A stretch of DNA of 64,000 nt from Yamagishiella unicocca (taxonomy: Eukaryota; Chlorophyta; Chlorophyceae; Chlamydomonadales; Volvocaceae), in the NCBI GenBank assembly GCA_003116995.1, contig BDSL01000003.1, positions 930,001-994,000 on the forward strand, in the 5' to 3' direction. Under the pieces are notes generated by a model that was not told the origin of the DNA, ran no database searches, and saw nothing but the letters and a program-made list of their open reading frames with translations. Below, one piece after another: positions 1-17,400 of the stretch. Position 1 is the first letter of the stretch. Every line of letters begins with the position of its first letter. The position numbers and the translations under genes were made by a program.

Positions 1-6684
<6,684 letters not shown>

Positions 6685-8260
6685 TTTCCGCTCCACCTTC
6701 CTCACGTCACCTGCGTCCGAGCGCCTTCAGCACCGTGCTGCACACCAAATCCGTTCGTAGTTTAACGCACAAAGGCACAAGCCATAGGAAAGCATCGGCT
6801 ACTGATAACGTAAGGAATCAAACCGCATAGACAGCTCAGTGACTGGCAATTTGAAGCAGCACGATACGGTACCTCTGCGGGACTTAATTTTCGAGCAAGG
6901 GAATCGGGTTACTCACTTCACCTTTGAGCTCCGAAACGCGCTGCCAGTTGCCGTTCAGTTGTAGGCCACAGCGTACCGGCGTCGTACGTACATCATGCCC
7001 CCAGAACCAACCGATAGACTACTTCATAGATAACTTCCTAGGTAGCTGGCAAACTGGGGGGAATAAGCAATGCGAAACTCGCAATGCACTGCGGACGTCC
7101 TGCTGCGCGGCGGACATTGCATGCTTGCGCACTACTATGCCCTCGTAACCGGTAAATACGTTGATGCGTGGGATAGGAAGGTTAGGGCAGCCGTCATGCG
7201 GCAGAGCTGCACACGATCCCGGCATCTAGCAAGTCATACTCGTTTGCTTCCCTGGCCAAAGGCCGTCTCAGGGTGGTGGAGGGCACGCCCACGCCCACGC
7301 ACGCGCGCTCCATGAGCCCTCTAGAAGCGCCCTCTGGAGCGCGCAGCATGTCTTGGTAGCCTCGTGGGCCCACCATGCAAGTTTGACCGGCGCCGCCTGC
7401 CGGGGCCTGCCCAACACAACGCACCAGCATATATAAAACGCACCAGCGCTGCACCATGCTGCACAGGCCAGCACAGGCCATGCCTGCCAGGAGGTGACTA
7501 CTCGGTTCAACCAAAGATGGCGCAGCAGAAAGTACTCATCCATAGCACGAGCTTATTCATTTGCCGCGAACATCAGGGCCATGGTGCAGCTGCTGGGCCC
7601 GTGCGTGGGGTTCCGAGCGTCCGCGACCAGTTGCTTCGAGCGATGATGCGACTACGAATGGTGCCCACGCCATGCGGTCGCTGTCTTCTGGCATACTGCA
7701 TTTTACGGCCTTTCCTGGGCAAGTCCCAAGGGTCGCTGCCCTCCCATACCACACCCAAATACAGCTCACGCGCATCGACTCCCCGATGCCGTTAAAATAC
7801 AGTTGGCAACCCTTGGAGGAAATCATAGTTCTCGTTCCCTCAAGAGAAGCAGTCCATGCATACATCCTGTGGCATCCTGACATGGGCAATCGTAGACTTT
7901 TTGGCAGGGGCTTTGGGTCGAGCTCGGCGCTAGATATGCGGCGCGTCTCGTTGCAACATTTTGATGTTCACCCATTTGCTATATTCCAGAAACGGGTTTT
8001 CAGGGATGCAAGGGTTCGGGTGTGCGTAACGTAACGTCCTTGTTCACCACGGGCATCGTCTCATGACAGGCTGATCCTCAATTTGTGCATGAGCTGCAAA
8101 GAAGATGTCACGTGTCGTTGTTTCGCACGCGATCTTGCGTAAGACATGGTTTCGGGGCACATGAACCGTCTCAGGACTACTGTGCCTGTCTCACGAAACG
8201 TATGCCTATCCTGGGCTCGACCGCTCTTGCGTGTCCTTCTGATTGTCCACATCGCGAACA
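6685..8260. other. Intergenic region between divergent genes
   Basis: This 1.6-kb stretch of lower GC lies between the divergent starts of the Ca2+-ATPase (6684, minus) and the P-loop gene (8261, plus), so it should hold both promoters. Open frames exist on both strands (7517-7795 plus, 7194-7543 minus, 7557-7889 minus, 7561-8034 plus), but they overlap one another, show no recognisable family and have no consistent splice pattern. I do not call a gene here. No clear TATA box or RNA gene was recognised. Confidence 0.4.
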
Positions 8261-9599
8261 ATGCCCACAATCTACTGCATCGGCGGTGTCAGCGGTTCGG
8301 GCAAGACGAGCCTACGATTAAACAACAGTCTCCTTAGACGGCTGCGTTTCCTAGATATCGCTGATATTTACGACCAGTATACTGGCATTGGTCGTGAGGC
8401 CGCTCGCATGGAGTTGATGGCTCGGTTAGAGGACCGCCTGGACCGATGGCCCGACGATAGCATTGTCCTTGAAGCCTTTTTCGCTCCCGGCAAGCTGCAA
8501 CGCAAGGGCGTGGAGGCTCTGGCGAGCGCATACGGCGCGAGGGTCAGGTGCGAAGCCTTTCCGCTGTATGCCCACCGTCCAGTGCCGACTCCCCGGCTGA
8601 GGCATCCCGAGAACACAGGTCGCGGCGGCTTCAGACCATCACGCCGGCCTCAAGACCCTTCCTCCCGTCACAGTCCTTCTTGATGACACCAAGAAAGCAC
8701 CTTCCGCTCGCCCCTCCCACCGGACAGGTACATCTGGTGCGCAGAGCCGCGGGACGTGTGCCGCGAGCGTGTGCTCGACGACGAGTACTATGACGGCTAC
8801 GAACGGCACGAGGCCCGCATGGCCTTCATTGAGGAGGCGCCAGAGAAATACTTTTACGACCGGCAGGGCGAGGAGCCGCCGGTGCTGGTGGACGATACGT
8901 GCGCCTTTTGTCACGACTGGCCGTACGAGGTGCGGCCGGGGGCCGGGCTGTCGTGGGTCCTGGTGGCAGGTGCAGAACCTGGGTCGGCCCACCGTGCCTC
9001 GTAGCCTGCCTGTCGCCATCCATACCCATAGAAGCGCCACTCGCGGCCTGCACACCCAGCGCCACTGCGGCGGAAACCTGAACATTTGATGCCGTGGGTC
9101 TCGCCTGCACACCCAGCACGTGTGCGCCTCCGCCCCCCCCCGAACGGGGAAAATAAGCAGGAAGAACGCAAACACTCGCAAATGTGCAACGGGAAAGGTG
9201 TACGGTTACCGCGCCACGGGAACACGCTCGCCCGCCTAAACGGCCAAAGCGGGCTAAGAGGCCCCTGTCCGCCTGGCCGACCTTCCGCCCCCGGCCCCCT
9301 TCCCTGCCCCTGTTCTGCTCCTTCGCCTCCACCTTCACCTCAAGCAGCGCCTCGCCCTGATTGGTGCGCGTTGGTCCCCAATCCCCACCGCCGTCTTCCC
9401 AACCACTGGTGGCCAATCCCCACCGCCGTCTTCCCCACCGCAGGCTCCCGACTGCAGCGCCTGCGGCCGGGCGGTCGTCACCAGCGGCTGCACCCACTGC
9501 GCGGACGCCCGGGGCTGGCGCTACCATTGCTCGTCACGGTGCCGCCGCAGGGACGCGCAGTCGGCTCGGTACGGCAATGATAACGACTACGGCTACTAG
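8261..9599 (+). CDS. P-loop kinase-like protein with C-terminal cysteine cluster
   Basis: Three exons (8261-8565, 8728-8929, 9444-9599) join in phase to a 220-residue protein. Residues 3-17 read TIYCIGGVSGSGKTS, a Walker A P-loop. A later hydrophobic strand ending in VLEAFF may serve as Walker B. The segment YIWCAEPRDVCRERVLDD resembles the core strand and lid of small P-loop kinases (AAA_33 or zeta-toxin-like). The C-terminal 65 residues hold CAFC, CSAC, CTHC and an HCSSRC pair, a likely zinc-binding module. I infer NTP-dependent phosphotransfer; the substrate is unknown. The start is the ATG at 8261, 18 nt downstream of an in-frame TTG. A TGTAA signal follows 72 nt after the stop. The combination of P-loop and zinc module is unfamiliar to me. 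Confidence 0.75.
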
Positions 9600-9670
9600 C
9601 GTACGGCGCTTCAGCGTGCTGTACGGGTCGATGCCTGGCAGGTGTCACACGGACCGTACACGCATCAGAT

Positions 9671-9675
9671 TGTAA
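9671..9675 (+). promoter_or_regulatory. TGTAA polyadenylation signal
   Basis: TGTAA, the usual green-algal poly(A) signal, 72 nt after the stop codon of the P-loop gene. Confidence 0.6.
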
Positions 9676-10566
9676 ATTACGCAGCCACCAAGCTTCTGGC
9701 TTTGAAAGACTGAGACCGCCTCGAGTCCGCTGCGACGTTGGCTAGGGGCCTGTTTTCGGCCGTTGGTGGTTGTGCTTGTGGTGGTAGTGGCGGCGGTAAT
9801 GGCACTGGTAGTGGCGGTGATGGTGTTGCTTGATGGAGGGGACCGCACCCCGCCGCACTTGGTGGGGGCGACAACTCGCATGCCCGGGAGCCCGACGTGG
9901 GGACTGGAGAGCCAGGGTAGGTAGCCCCCCCTGGAATTGGGAGCGTAGGGGCAGGCGCCGCTGCCAGCACTCTACCGCTCGGTCTTACAGGCAACGCGCT
10001 GTCAAGCACACGTCCCTGCGGGTGAGAAGGGGCGGCGTGGGCCTTGCACAGTGGGCTGAGGGGAGAAGGGGTGCGGCGGAGCACTACTATTCCCGTCAGC
10101 GCCCCAATACCGAGGTTAGGGAGTGCGTATTGTACCTCCCCTCGCTTAGCCTTCACTCGCAAAGTACTTGGTTGCGGGTGTCCGAGAGGGGAGCGCGTAG
10201 TGTGCAATCATAATTGGGCAGGTTGGTTGTTGCGCTCAATGGAATTGTACGCTTATGGAATTGTGCTGTGTGCACCTGAAATTGGTGTGTGATGGTAGAG
10301 GCTATATGCATTCGAAGGTATGCTTGCCATATCGTGCGGTTGCTGCGTGGTCCCTGAAACGTTGCTGCACTGCCAGCTGGCACAGCCTGAGGAAGATCGA
10401 AACGTGGGTGCCGGGATGGTATGCGCCGACCGGCTGCGGGGATTTTTCGCAGCAAAGTGGCTGTTGAGCAAGTTGATGTTGAGCAAAGACGTGGGGTCGT
10501 GGATTGTGGTGCTTGTTGGTTAGTTGGTAGTTGATCAGTTATCTGCCCGCGCAAAGGAAGGCATTA
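9676..10566. other. Intergenic stretch without a recognised gene
   Basis: The short frames on both strands overlap and look like nothing known. No histone-like reading frame exists here, although a histone-type stem-loop follows at 10567. Confidence 0.4.
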
Positions 10567-10582
10567 TGTGTTTTTCAACACA
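10567..10582 (+). other. Orphan histone-type 3' stem-loop
   Basis: TGTGTTTTTCAACACA forms a 6-bp stem with a TTTC loop. The loop and inner stem equal those of the H2B terminator at 13351 (GGTGTTTTTCAACACC), so the plus strand is the matching orientation, but no plus-strand histone gene precedes it. Confidence 0.5.
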
Positions 10583-10880
10583 GCACCGGGTTGAAGCGTG
10601 CGGGAAGAGGACCCGCACGCAATTCCGGCTCGAACATTGTCGCATGTGTTCTGAGTAGGGCATATGGTTTGCGTGCAGCACCTGTAGCCAGATGCAATGG
10701 AATCGCTTCGCTGGAGTGGTGTCGTGAATAGGGTCCCCCGCAAGAAACGAGTTGTATGTAATAGAACAGGCACCGGCAATGGGTGACGAAAGCGCTTCCA
10801 AATAACAGATGGCGCAGCCAGCGGACGTAACGACATTGATGCACTAATTGCACGAGGACTTGTACATAGATATGAGTGGT

Positions 10881-10896
10881 GGTGTCGAGAAACACC
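10881..10896 (-). terminator. Histone H4 mRNA 3' stem-loop
   Basis: On the minus strand GGTGTTTCTCGACACC folds into a 6-bp stem (one T-G wobble) with a 4-nt loop, 37 nt after the H4 stop codon. The position and shape match the processing signal of replication-dependent histone mRNAs. Confidence 0.8.
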
Positions 10897-10933
10897 GGGT
10901 TGTCGGAAAGATATGCACTTGGTGTGCAAGAGC

Positions 10934-12109
<1,176 letters not shown>

Positions 12110-12125
12110 GGTGTTGATAAACACC
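12110..12125 (-). terminator. Histone H2A mRNA 3' stem-loop
   Basis: On the minus strand GGTGTTTATCAACACC forms a perfect 6-bp stem with a 4-nt TATC loop, 50 nt after the H2A stop codon. Confidence 0.85.
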
Positions 12126-12175
12126 GAATAATATGTCAAGACGCCTTCGATGAAGCAATGCCACCATCAAATCAG

Positions 12176-12571
12176 TTACTCGGCGGAGGTGTCATCCGCC
12201 TTCCCGCCCTTGGACTTCTTGGGCAGCAGCACAGCGTGGATGTTGGGTAAGACACCGCCAGATGCGATGGTAACCTCCCCAAGAAGCTTTCCCAGCTCCT
12301 CATCATTGCGGATGGCAAGCTGAATGTGACGCGGTACGATGCGGTTCTTCTTGTTGTCACGAGCTGCATTCCCGGCGAGCTCCAGCACCTCAGCAGTCAA
12401 GTACTCCAGCACTGCTGCCAGGTACACAGGAGCTCCCGCACCAACGCGCTCGGCGTACTTGCCCTTCTTCAGGTAGCGCGCAATGCGGCCCACTGGGAAC
12501 TGCAGACCTGCCTTAGAGCTGCGGCTCACGGCCTGCTTGCCAGCTGTCTTGCCCTTTCCACGGCCGGCCAT
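12176..12571 (-). CDS. Histone H2A
   Basis: An intronless 131-residue canonical H2A. It begins [20 protein letters not shown] and contains [20 protein letters not shown], the acidic-patch region [10 protein letters not shown] and [15 protein letters not shown]. It dimerises with H2B in the nucleosome. The C-terminus ends [10 protein letters not shown] and has no SQE-phi motif, so it is not H2A.X. It is divergent from H2B (start codons 269 bp apart), a typical algal arrangement that lets one promoter region drive both in S phase. Confidence 0.98.
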   Translation of the reverse strand: MAGRGKGKTAGKQAVSRSSKAGLQFPVGRIARYLKKGKYAERVGAGAPVYLAAVLEYLTAEVLELAGNAARDNKKNRIVPRHIQLAIRNDEELGKLLGEVTIASGGVLPNIHAVLLPKKSKGGKADDTSAE

Positions 12572-12840
12572 TGTGTCAGAGTTTTTAAATGGAAACAGTG
12601 AGGTTAAGATAGCACCAATAATGATAATCCGGTACTCCAGTTTCGCTATTTGATAAAAATGCGGGTCGTACTTCTCGCCGGGGTAACGATTTCTCGTACG
12701 GCGCCGTTTCTCCTGCCACCGAGAGGTCGCCGGTCGCGAAAACTTTGGGATCTAAAAGCTAACAGTGCTTCCCGAACAGTATTATCTGCATCATACGTTG
12801 AAATACTGTAACAAATCGTTGCAACTGCCGGTCGTTCAAC
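12572..12840. promoter_or_regulatory. Bidirectional H2A/H2B promoter region
   Basis: This 269-bp interval separates two divergent histone start codons and must contain both core promoters. AT-rich steps (TTTTTAAATG near 12580, TTGATAAAAATG near 12650) are possible TATA-like elements for the minus side. I could not identify a conserved histone-specific element by eye. Confidence 0.6.
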
Positions 12841-13317
12841 ATGGCACCCAAGACGAAGGAGGAAAAGGCCGCGCCGCAGCTCGAGAAGGCTGAGACTGCA
12901 GAGCCTAAGCCAGAGGCAAAGCCCAAGGCGGAGAAGGCACCCAAGAAGGTCAAGAAGTCTCCTTCGAAGAAGTCCGCCAAGGAGCCTGCGCCTGCAGAGG
13001 ATGGTGACAAGCCCAAGAAGAAGAAGGCTAAGGTCAGCAAGTCTGAGACCTACAAGCTGTACATCTACAAGGTCCTGAAGCAGGTGCACCCCGATACCGG
13101 CATCAGCTCCAAGGCCATGTCCATTATGAACAGCTTTATCAACGACATCTTTGAGAAGGTCGCCACCGAAGCCTCCAAGCTCAGCCGCTATAACAAGAAG
13201 CCTACTGTCACTTCGCGCGAAATACAGACAGCCGTCCGCCTTGTGCTGCCCGGCGAGCTGGCTAAGCACGCCGTGTCGGAGGGAACTAAGGCCGTCACAA
13301 AGTTCACCTCCGCTTAA
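12841..13317 (+). CDS. Histone H2B
   Basis: An intronless 158-residue H2B. The N-terminal 65 residues are a long Lys/Ala/Pro/Glu tail. The histone fold follows: [60 protein letters not shown] and the C-terminal helix [13 protein letters not shown], which carries the ubiquitylatable lysine. It forms the H2A-H2B dimer with the neighbouring gene product. The 3' stem-loop at 13351 and lack of introns indicate S-phase expression. The tail is longer than in animals but usual for plants and algae. Confidence 0.98.
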   Translation: MAPKTKEEKAAPQLEKAETAEPKPEAKPKAEKAPKKVKKSPSKKSAKEPAPAEDGDKPKKKKAKVSKSETYKLYIYKVLKQVHPDTGISSKAMSIMNSFINDIFEKVATEASKLSRYNKKPTVTSREIQTAVRLVLPGELAKHAVSEGTKAVTKFTSA

Positions 13318-13350
13318 GAGTGAGGGGATCCACATAACCACAAAACACAC

Positions 13351-13366
13351 GGTGTTTTTCAACACC
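13351..13366 (+). terminator. Histone H2B mRNA 3' stem-loop
   Basis: GGTGTTTTTCAACACC forms a perfect 6-bp stem with a TTTC loop, 33 nt after the H2B stop codon. Confidence 0.88.
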
Positions 13367-14471
13367 ACCACTTGGATTTATCCCTGTACTCTAGATCTTT
13401 GCGACCGCAAAGGAGCGAGGCTCAAAATAACCAGTGTCTATCTATTTGCCTCTGGACGCGATTTGCGGTTGCTCCCGCTGTCACGACACAGCACGTAACC
13501 GGCACATCAGGTGCATCTCGTAACTCCCCCCATGTGTGGCCACTAGCGCTGAAAAGGCATGCTCGAGATGGTGGGAAGGCTCTTCCCCGGCTGATATAGC
13601 AGCGCCGAGCGGCTTACAACCGTGGCTGTCGTACATGATGACCCTGTCGTACTGCCGACCGAGTTGTTTGTAGCCGCCGCTGCTATTGGACGTCCCTGAT
13701 TTTGTGCCGTACAACTTAGCCGGGCTCGGCGCGACTGCTGCCTTTCCGAAGTCATTGCTGTTACTGCACCCCACTGCTGAGCGGGTTCTGGTGTCTCGCA
13801 CGCGCTGTGTCGATCACCAGCTGTGTCGTGACACCGCCCTTCTGTCAGCCTCTGTTGCGTCTTGCTCATGGTGGAATGTGTGCACGTGGCTGAGACCGTC
13901 TGAGCGCAACATTGGTAATATCCGTAATTTTGAGGAGCCCAGGGGAAGGGCTGTATCAGGCGAGTACAGGCGTTGGCTCGGAAGACGACACTTCTTTCCA
14001 CTGAAACCTTTGGTTAAACACCTTGGCCTCTTCGATGACACGGTGCGTCCTCAGCACGTTGGACAGCTTGCGGCGCCGCATCCTGGCGCCCGACTGCGCC
14101 CGAAACGACCCCATTGAACTATCTGAAAGTCAGTCCCCTAGTGCCCTCAAAGCTCAAGAAACCGAATAAACACACTGTGACACTAATTATCTGTCCGATA
14201 TGAAGCAATAATCAGCAAGGAGCAGTTCTCCCCTGTTATGCTTTACTTCAGGTTACTTCCAGCACGCACGCGTCGATCTTCTTTCCGGTGCCCATTTGCA
14301 TCTCCCGTGCCCGCGCCGCGGCAGTAACCAACTCGCAACCGTCTTACCGGGTACCTGACTACCTGTCGGCAGCTGCCTGACCATTCCCCTGTCCAACGTC
14401 AGCCCTAGCTGCATTTGAGGTCCTAATCCACCAAACCCGCTCATTTGTCGTATTTCGTACACCTCAGCTAC
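13367..14471. other. Region between H2B and the large acidic-protein gene
   Basis: Probably the 3' flank of the minus-strand gene ending at 14472; a minus-strand TGTAA lies at 13618-13614. No histone H3 is hidden here. One short coding-looking minus-strand frame at 14114-13956 is listed separately. Confidence 0.4.
13956..14114 (-). CDS. Hypothetical 52-residue basic ORF
   Basis: An ATG-initiated frame reads MGSFRAQSGARMRRRKLSNV, then LRTHRVIEEAKVFNQRFQWK, and stops at TGA 13958-13956. Composition is protein-like with a basic N-terminus, but it lies in what should be the 3' flank of the large minus-strand gene, and no family is recognised. It may be chance or part of an unresolved gene. Confidence 0.2.
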   Translation of the reverse strand: MGSFRAQSGARMRRRKLSNVLRTHRVIEEAKVFNQRFQWKEVSSSEPTPVLA

Positions 14472-17400
14472 CTAAGCCGGTAGCTTCCGGGTTCGGCCTC
14501 GTCCCCGGCCTCGTCCCCGGCCTGTCCCAGGGCTCGAGCCCTCCCGGGGCCCTTCCTCTTTTCCCGCCCGTCCCCGTCCCCGTCCCCGTCCCCTGCCTGG
14601 GCCCCGACCACGGGAGTTAGCCGCCGCCGCCCTCCCCCTCCCGCGGCCTCGCCCCCGGCCTCGGCCCCCGTCGACCCCCTCCTTTACGTCCATCGCCTCC
14701 TTTAGGTCGCTGCTGGTGGAGCCGCTGCCGTCGCCGCTGTCGCTCGAGATGTAGTCCACCCCGTCGGTTCCGGAAGACTCCTCAACGCTTATAGCCGAGG
14801 CCGGCCCGTCATCTGATTCCAGCTTCGCAGCAGCTTTCGCTTGCGCCTTATGGGAGCCTATCTGAGCAGCCTCGGCCTCAGTGTGGGCCTCAGGGACTGG
14901 CTCAGCGCTGGGGGCTGGTCGGGCTGCTGCAGCCGGAGCCTTGCCCCTAGGGCGCTTGGTGTCCCGGCTGGGGAGCTCGATGTCATCAGGGGCAGCCGCA
15001 CCCGGGTCACCCCCTGGTGCACCGCCGGTGGCCGCGGCGGCCACCACCGCCTCGGACTTGAGGCTCCTGCCCCGCGGCCGCTTCGCTGGCACCGCCTGTA
15101 CGGCGGCCGCCCTTGCCTCCCCCTGGCTCCCGCCACCTCGTCCTCCTGCTGCTGCTGCTGCTGCTGCTTCGTTGCTGCCGCCAGCTTGCATGTTGTCACC
15201 TCCGTTGGCTCGGTGTCCCCCGCCCCCTGCGTCAGTGGCCTGCAGCTGCTGCCCCCGGGACACCCCCGCAAGCCCGCCGGCCCCCGCAGCAGCCTCCGCC
15301 ACCCCGAGCTGCGCCGGCGCCGCCTCCAAAGCGTTGCCAGCGGGCAGGGTCCCTAGGTGCGGCTCGGCGGCGACGGTGGCCGCGGCGATGGTCGCCGCTC
15401 GTCGCCGCGCGGTCGCTGACAGCCGCTGGGACTGCTGCTGCGGCGGCGCCGAGTGCTGCAGGTGCTGCGACTGCGGCAGGGGTGGCGCCAACTGCTGCAC
15501 GGCGCTGGCATTATTGCTGCGGGCTACGCGGCGAGCAGGGCTGAGCGGCGGCCCTGACGACGCAGAGACCTTCTCGCTGCCGCCGCCGCCGCCGCTGTGC
15601 AGGGGATATCCGTGCCCATCTGCAGACGCGTTGACCGCGGCAGCAGCGGCGGCAGTAGCGCCTTTGCGCCTCCCTGGCGCAGAGATGAGTCCCGGCGACG
15701 CCGCGCGCTTGAGGCCCCGGCCTGAGAGAGCCCGGAGCGGCTGCTGCCGCTCCTCCTCCTCTTCCCCCTTCCCAAGGCCGTCGACTGGCTTCTGCTGCTG
15801 CCCCTTCTCGCGCCCGCGTCCCTCACTCACGCTGCGTGCGGTGCTGTCACCAGCTGTCGCCACAGGCGGCTTAACGGCTGGGCCCTTGCCCTTTCCAACC
15901 TCTCGCTCCTTCTCGACCACACCGCGTGCTGGCTCCTCCTCCTCCCTCCCCTCCTCCTCGTCCTCGTCCTCGTCCGTGTCGCCCACATGGGCCACAGCAG
16001 CAGCCCCCAGCTCCCCCTCCTTCCGATCCACCACATCACCTGGCTGTTGCACCACTACATCGTCACCATCGTCACCCTCCTCCGCAACCGCCACCACATC
16101 CCCCTCCTCATCCACCACCACCACATCCTGTTGCTGCTGCGCCTCCCTCTCCTCTTCGCTGTCATCCTCCTCCGACTCGGACTCGGATCCAGCAGACGCA
16201 CTGCTATCGCAGCCCGTGCCGTCACTTCCGTCATCGTCGGCGCCGCCACCATCGTCGGTGCCGCTGCCATCGTCGGTGTCGCCGCTGTCACTCGACTCCG
16301 CTTCCCCGTCAAGTGCTGCAGCCTCGCCGGCAGCGACAGCGCCGGTCTTGGCGTCGCCGTCCGTGTCAGCGTCAGCGCCGGTTTCCGCGGCGGCATCGGC
16401 GCGAGAAGAGCCGGGGCAGCTGGCGCCCGGGGCCTCACCGACTGCGGCGGCGGCGGCGGCCTCCGCGGCCTGCTTCACCTCCGAGAGGATCCGCCAGTCG
16501 TGGTCCCCGGCGCCGTCCTCACTCCCGCTCGCACTGGACTTCACACCCTCCAGCCCTGCACCCGCACCTGCGCCTGCGCCTGCACCTGCAGATGACACTC
16601 CGGGGGCACCCACCGCAGGCAGCATCCCCCTAGCCGCCGGGCGAGGCCGTGACGACGGAGCCGGCGGCCGCGGAGTGACCAATGCCGTACGTGCTGACGG
16701 CGCCGCCGACGGCGCCACATGTGCCACCTCTCGCGGTGGGTCTGGTGCGCCGTCGGCAAGGCCTCCTCCAGCCTCGCCGGCTACTGCCACCGCCACCGCC
16801 GGCTGGGAGCCATCAGCCCTATCTTCAGCAATGTCATCAGCATCGCTGCTGCTGCCGTCGCTGCTGCCGGAGGCGGATCCAGACGCCTCCTCGCCACTGC
16901 TCTCGCTACTGCCGCTACTGCTACTGCTGCTGCTTTTGTCATCGCTGCTGCTGCTTTTATCATCGCTGCTGCTGCTTTTGTCATCGCTGCTGCTGCTTTC
17001 CCCACTGCTGCTGCTGCTACTTTCGCCACTGGCGCCTCCGTCACTGGCGGCGTCCCCAGCGGCGGCGGCGTCCCCACCGACCCTAGACGGCGCCGCTGGC
17101 GCCGCCCTGTCAGCCGCAACCTGCGCCTCCGGCGCTGCCGCCTCCACCACAGCTGCAGGAACGTCAGCCGCTGCCGCCGCCAAGACGCCCGCATCCACCT
17201 TGACCACACCGCCCTCGTCGCGATGCTCCTCCTCGTGCTCCTTCTCGTTCCCCTGCTCCTCCTGCACGCCCTCGCTCGCACTCGACGAACCCGACGAGGT
17301 GCTCCCACTGCTAGCCGATTCCGAGGACGATGACGACGACGACGGCTCCGACCCGGATGAGCCGCCGGAAGCACCGCTGCCCCCGCTGCTGCTGCTGCTG

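Noticed and set aside
7194..8034. Several frames on both strands that read like proteins
   Set aside because: They overlap each other in a lower-GC spacer, and no splice pattern or family supports any one of them.
8243..8260. Upstream in-frame TTG as start of the P-loop protein
   Set aside because: Nuclear genes normally start at ATG; the first ATG at 8261 leaves the Walker A strand intact.
13686..14117. A plus-strand frame that might be a hidden histone H3
   Set aside because: None of the invariant H3 segments (such as ARTKQTARKS) can be found on either strand.
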